A stretch of DNA of 6,921 bases from Treponema sp. UBA3870 (GTDB lineage Bacteria; Spirochaetota; Spirochaetia; Treponematales; Treponemataceae): the NCBI GenBank assembly GCA_002392275.1, contig DGGQ01000183.1, positions 1 through 6,921 of the forward strand, written 5' to 3'. The translations under genes and the position numbers were made by a program. Every line of letters begins with the position of its first letter. The stretch's first letter is position 1. A model generated the notes under the pieces. It worked only from the letters and a program-made list of their open reading frames with translations, was not told the DNA's origin and ran no database searches. Below, one piece after another: positions 5,266-6,921 of this stretch.

Positions 5266-6921
5266 TTGATTTCCTCCCGTCCAATCTGGTTTCTTCGCTG
5301 CATGATTTTGTAGATAGTGTCCGTCTGCAATGGAAACTCCGTTATTGGTTCTCCAACAATCTGCGAGATTGCCTGTGTTATTGCTGATGGTAAAATCTGG
5401 TATGGAATTTCTCCAATCTGCGCTGAACCTTTTTCTGATTCTACAAAGTCTATGTTGATTTTGTCCGGCTTGTCGCTTTCTCCGTCTATCATTCCCAGAA
5501 GAATTTTGTGGACCGCAAGTTTGATGCTGTTTTCAGCTGCCTCCTTATTGCAAATTTTTCCACCGTCAATCAGCAGTGAAAGCTCACGGATGTGCGGAGT
5601 GAAAGTCTCCATGTCTATTTCCAAATCAACAACCGCAATTCCAAAACTTTCCGTCAAAAAAGGACGGCCCTCAAATTTTGCATTATTCCATTGCTTTTTT
5701 TTGCGCTCAGTTATTCTGCGTTCTATGATTATTGGAAACTTTTTTTTCTGGGAACGAGCCTTGCGCAGTGCGTCGCAGCATCTGTCAATCAATTCCATTG
5801 TCACGCTGATGTTTGAATTAACAACATCTGGAATCAATGGTTCTTCTGAAATTGAAAAGTCCGAATCCACATTTATGTTTGCGTTTGAAACACCCAGCTC
5901 GCTGGATATTTTGTTTTTCAAAATCTCAATGGAAGGTTTTGAGTTGAGAGGCGTGTGGATTGTAAGACTGTTTTCGCTTTCCCAGATGATTTCAAGCGAT
6001 GGGTCGCTGTCCCTGTACATTTGAGAGCCAAAGTAACATGTTCCCTCGAATCCACATGAAAGTCCAACACCCCTCTGCGGAAAACTTATTTTGTGGAAAT
6101 CCTTTTGTTTTCCCTCTTTTTTTTCGTCCTCATCTTTTTCTGGCAAGGAAAAAATGTCGTCAAATTTTTTTTCGTTGTTCAGCTTGTATGAAAAATAAAC
6201 TCTATGGAAATTTGTGTCATTGCAGATTTTGTCCATCAGCTCATTTTTATGTTCCTGCAAAAAGTTGAATGGCATGTGAGGAATCAAAATGTCAGGCGAC
6301 GAGAAATTAATTTTCCTAATTTCGGCTGGCGAGATGTTTAGTTTTTTACTGATTTCGTTCATCTGGTTTTCGATAGCAAAGAACGCTGCCGAATCAAGCA
6401 TCTGTAGTTTTAGGGATGACGCGCTTTCAAATGTTGCAATTGCACGTGCTGTAATTTTTAAATTGGGAACAAGATAGCATCCGTATGACGCAATTGCAAG
6501 ACGGTCCACAATTTCCTGCGCAAATGGATTGTAGAATCCGGCCTCCACATCAATATGGATATCCATCGCCTGTATTTTACCATCATAGTCTGTGCCGGTT
6601 CTGTTCGTGATAATTATGGGCTGCATCGTGTCCATAAATTTTTTTTGTTCGGAAGTGGAGTAGACCAGCTTGACTATTTTTTTTGTACGGTACGAAGCAA
6701 CTGCTACCTGAGCTGCAATTACAGAATTATACCATACAGCGTTTGATGAGGAATTGGTCGAACGTGTTTTGTTGATTTTTATGTTCTCAGGTTTTATTGC
6801 AAGAACATCCGCCACAGCCTGCCGCATGTTGCTCAGCCAAAGACTCTGCGCATATATCTCGATTTCAGTCTCACCGTTTTCGTCTGAACAAAAACAAATT
6901 GCCCCTGATGGTTCATGGAAA
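5262..6921 (-). CDS. Xanthine dehydrogenase-like molybdopterin-subunit homologue with altered cofactor loops (5' end outside window)
   Basis: The frame is open from the right edge of the window to TGA at 5264-5262, giving 552 visible residues; family subunits are about 750-790, so roughly the first 200 are missing. ATG 6827 is internal, because family-like sequence (FHEPSGAIC, IYAQSLW) continues upstream of it. The whole Mo-domain scaffold can be followed: AVADVLAIKPENIKI, AAQVAVASYRTKK, YGCYLVPNLKI, IENQMNEISKKL, SPAEIRKINF, RGVGLSCG, VVDLEIDMETF and, near the end, GEIP (visible residues 503-506), which matches the GEPP motif bearing the catalytic Glu. The usual GGGFGGK is replaced by STNSSSNA (54-61). 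The AFRGFGxPQ loop is replaced by LKLQMLDSA (170-178). MGQG and the later GQ glycines are also absent. A charged insertion lies at about 260-275. There is a 4-nt overlap with the FeS-FAD gene. It is probably a hydroxylase-family protein; activity and substrate are uncertain. Confidence 0.8.
   Translation of the reverse strand, partial: FHEPSGAICFCSDENGETEIEIYAQSLWLSNMRQAVADVLAIKPENIKINKTRSTNSSSNAVWYNSVIAAQVAVASYRTKKIVKLVYSTSEQKKFMDTMQPIIITNRTGTDYDGKIQAMDIHIDVEAGFYNPFAQEIVDRLAIASYGCYLVPNLKITARAIATFESASSLKLQMLDSAAFFAIENQMNEISKKLNISPAEIRKINFSSPDILIPHMPFNFLQEHKNELMDKICNDTNFHRVYFSYKLNNEKKFDDIFSLPEKDEDEKKEGKQKDFHKISFPQRGVGLSCGFEGTCYFGSQMYRDSDPSLEIIWESENSLTIHTPLNSKPSIEILKNKISSELGVSNANINVDSDFSISEEPLIPDVVNSNISVTMELIDRCCDALRKARSQKKKFPIIIERRITERKKKQWNNAKFEGRPFLTESFGIAVVDLEIDMETFTPHIRELSLLIDGGKICNKEAAENSIKLAVHKILLGMIDGESDKPDKINIDFVESEKGSAQIGEIPYQILPSAITQAISQIVGEPITEFPLQTDTIYKIMQRRNQIGREEIN
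5273..5278 (-). promoter_or_regulatory. Strong ribosome binding site supporting a TTG start
   Basis: On the minus strand GGGAGG (5278-5273) sits 7 nt before TTG 5265-5263. No ATG lies close enough to compete. The site lies inside the end of the upstream gene, whose TGA overlaps the TTG as TTGA. This supports coupled translation of the two subunits and makes TTG the likely start. Confidence 0.75.

Noticed and set aside
5317..6024. 235-codon plus-strand open frame
   Set aside because: Antisense to the Mo-subunit homologue, whose frame shows clear family motifs throughout. The plus frame has none.
6825..6827. ATG 6827-6825 as the true start of the Mo-subunit homologue
   Set aside because: The frame continues without a stop to the window edge, and the 31 upstream residues (with HEPSGAIC and IYAQSLW) match the family, so this Met is internal.
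3811..6921. Treating the Mo-hydroxylase-like pair as pseudogenes
   Set aside because: Both frames are uninterrupted, coupled by a 4-nt overlap with a strong ribosome binding site, and retain scaffold motifs to the C-terminus. Changes are confined to cofactor loops rather than random.

Overview
The window looks like chromosomal DNA from a spirochaete, most likely a host-associated Treponema. This is an inference from the character of the RuvA, RuvB and QueA proteins, the mixed base composition with many A/T homopolymers, and the use of GTG and TTG starts beside strong GGAG-type ribosome binding sites. No rRNA or other marker gene is present to confirm it.

Layout. Positions 1-242 (+) hold the C-terminal third of a YebC-family protein. 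A short gap carries a probable intrinsic terminator or attenuator. It is followed by a tight Holliday-junction operon, ruvC-ruvA-ruvB (338-2631, +), in which ruvC and ruvA are 12 nt apart and ruvA and ruvB overlap by 4 nt. A 117-nt gap with two inverted repeats leads to queA (2749-3789, +), for queuosine tRNA modification. Only 21 nt beyond queA the orientation flips. A two-gene minus-strand operon fills 3811-6921: a molybdenum-hydroxylase large-subunit homologue (5262 to beyond the right edge) followed, with a 4-nt overlap, by a fused [2Fe-2S]-FAD subunit homologue (3811-5265).

How the genes work together. RuvA and RuvB form the branch-migration motor and RuvC cuts the junction; all three look intact. 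YebC and QueA are frequent housekeeping neighbours. The minus-strand pair has the architecture of a xanthine dehydrogenase/aldehyde oxidase enzyme: FeS and FAD domains in one chain, molybdopterin domain in the other.

The most unusual signal is in that pair. The large subunit keeps the xanthine dehydrogenase scaffold over its whole visible length, including a GE-x-P motif near the C-terminus. However, the glycine-rich and arginine loops that normally hold the molybdenum cofactor (the GGGFGGK, AFRGFG and MGQG equivalents) have been replaced. The partner's second FeS motif lacks one residue (CC instead of CxC), and its flavin loop is also altered. Both frames are open and translationally coupled, so this reads as a maintained, divergent, possibly cofactor-altered relative rather than a decayed pseudogene. 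The pair is also unusually rich in A8/A9 tracts. One of these sits in the FeS-FAD linker, where a one-base insertion would give a clean FeS-only product.
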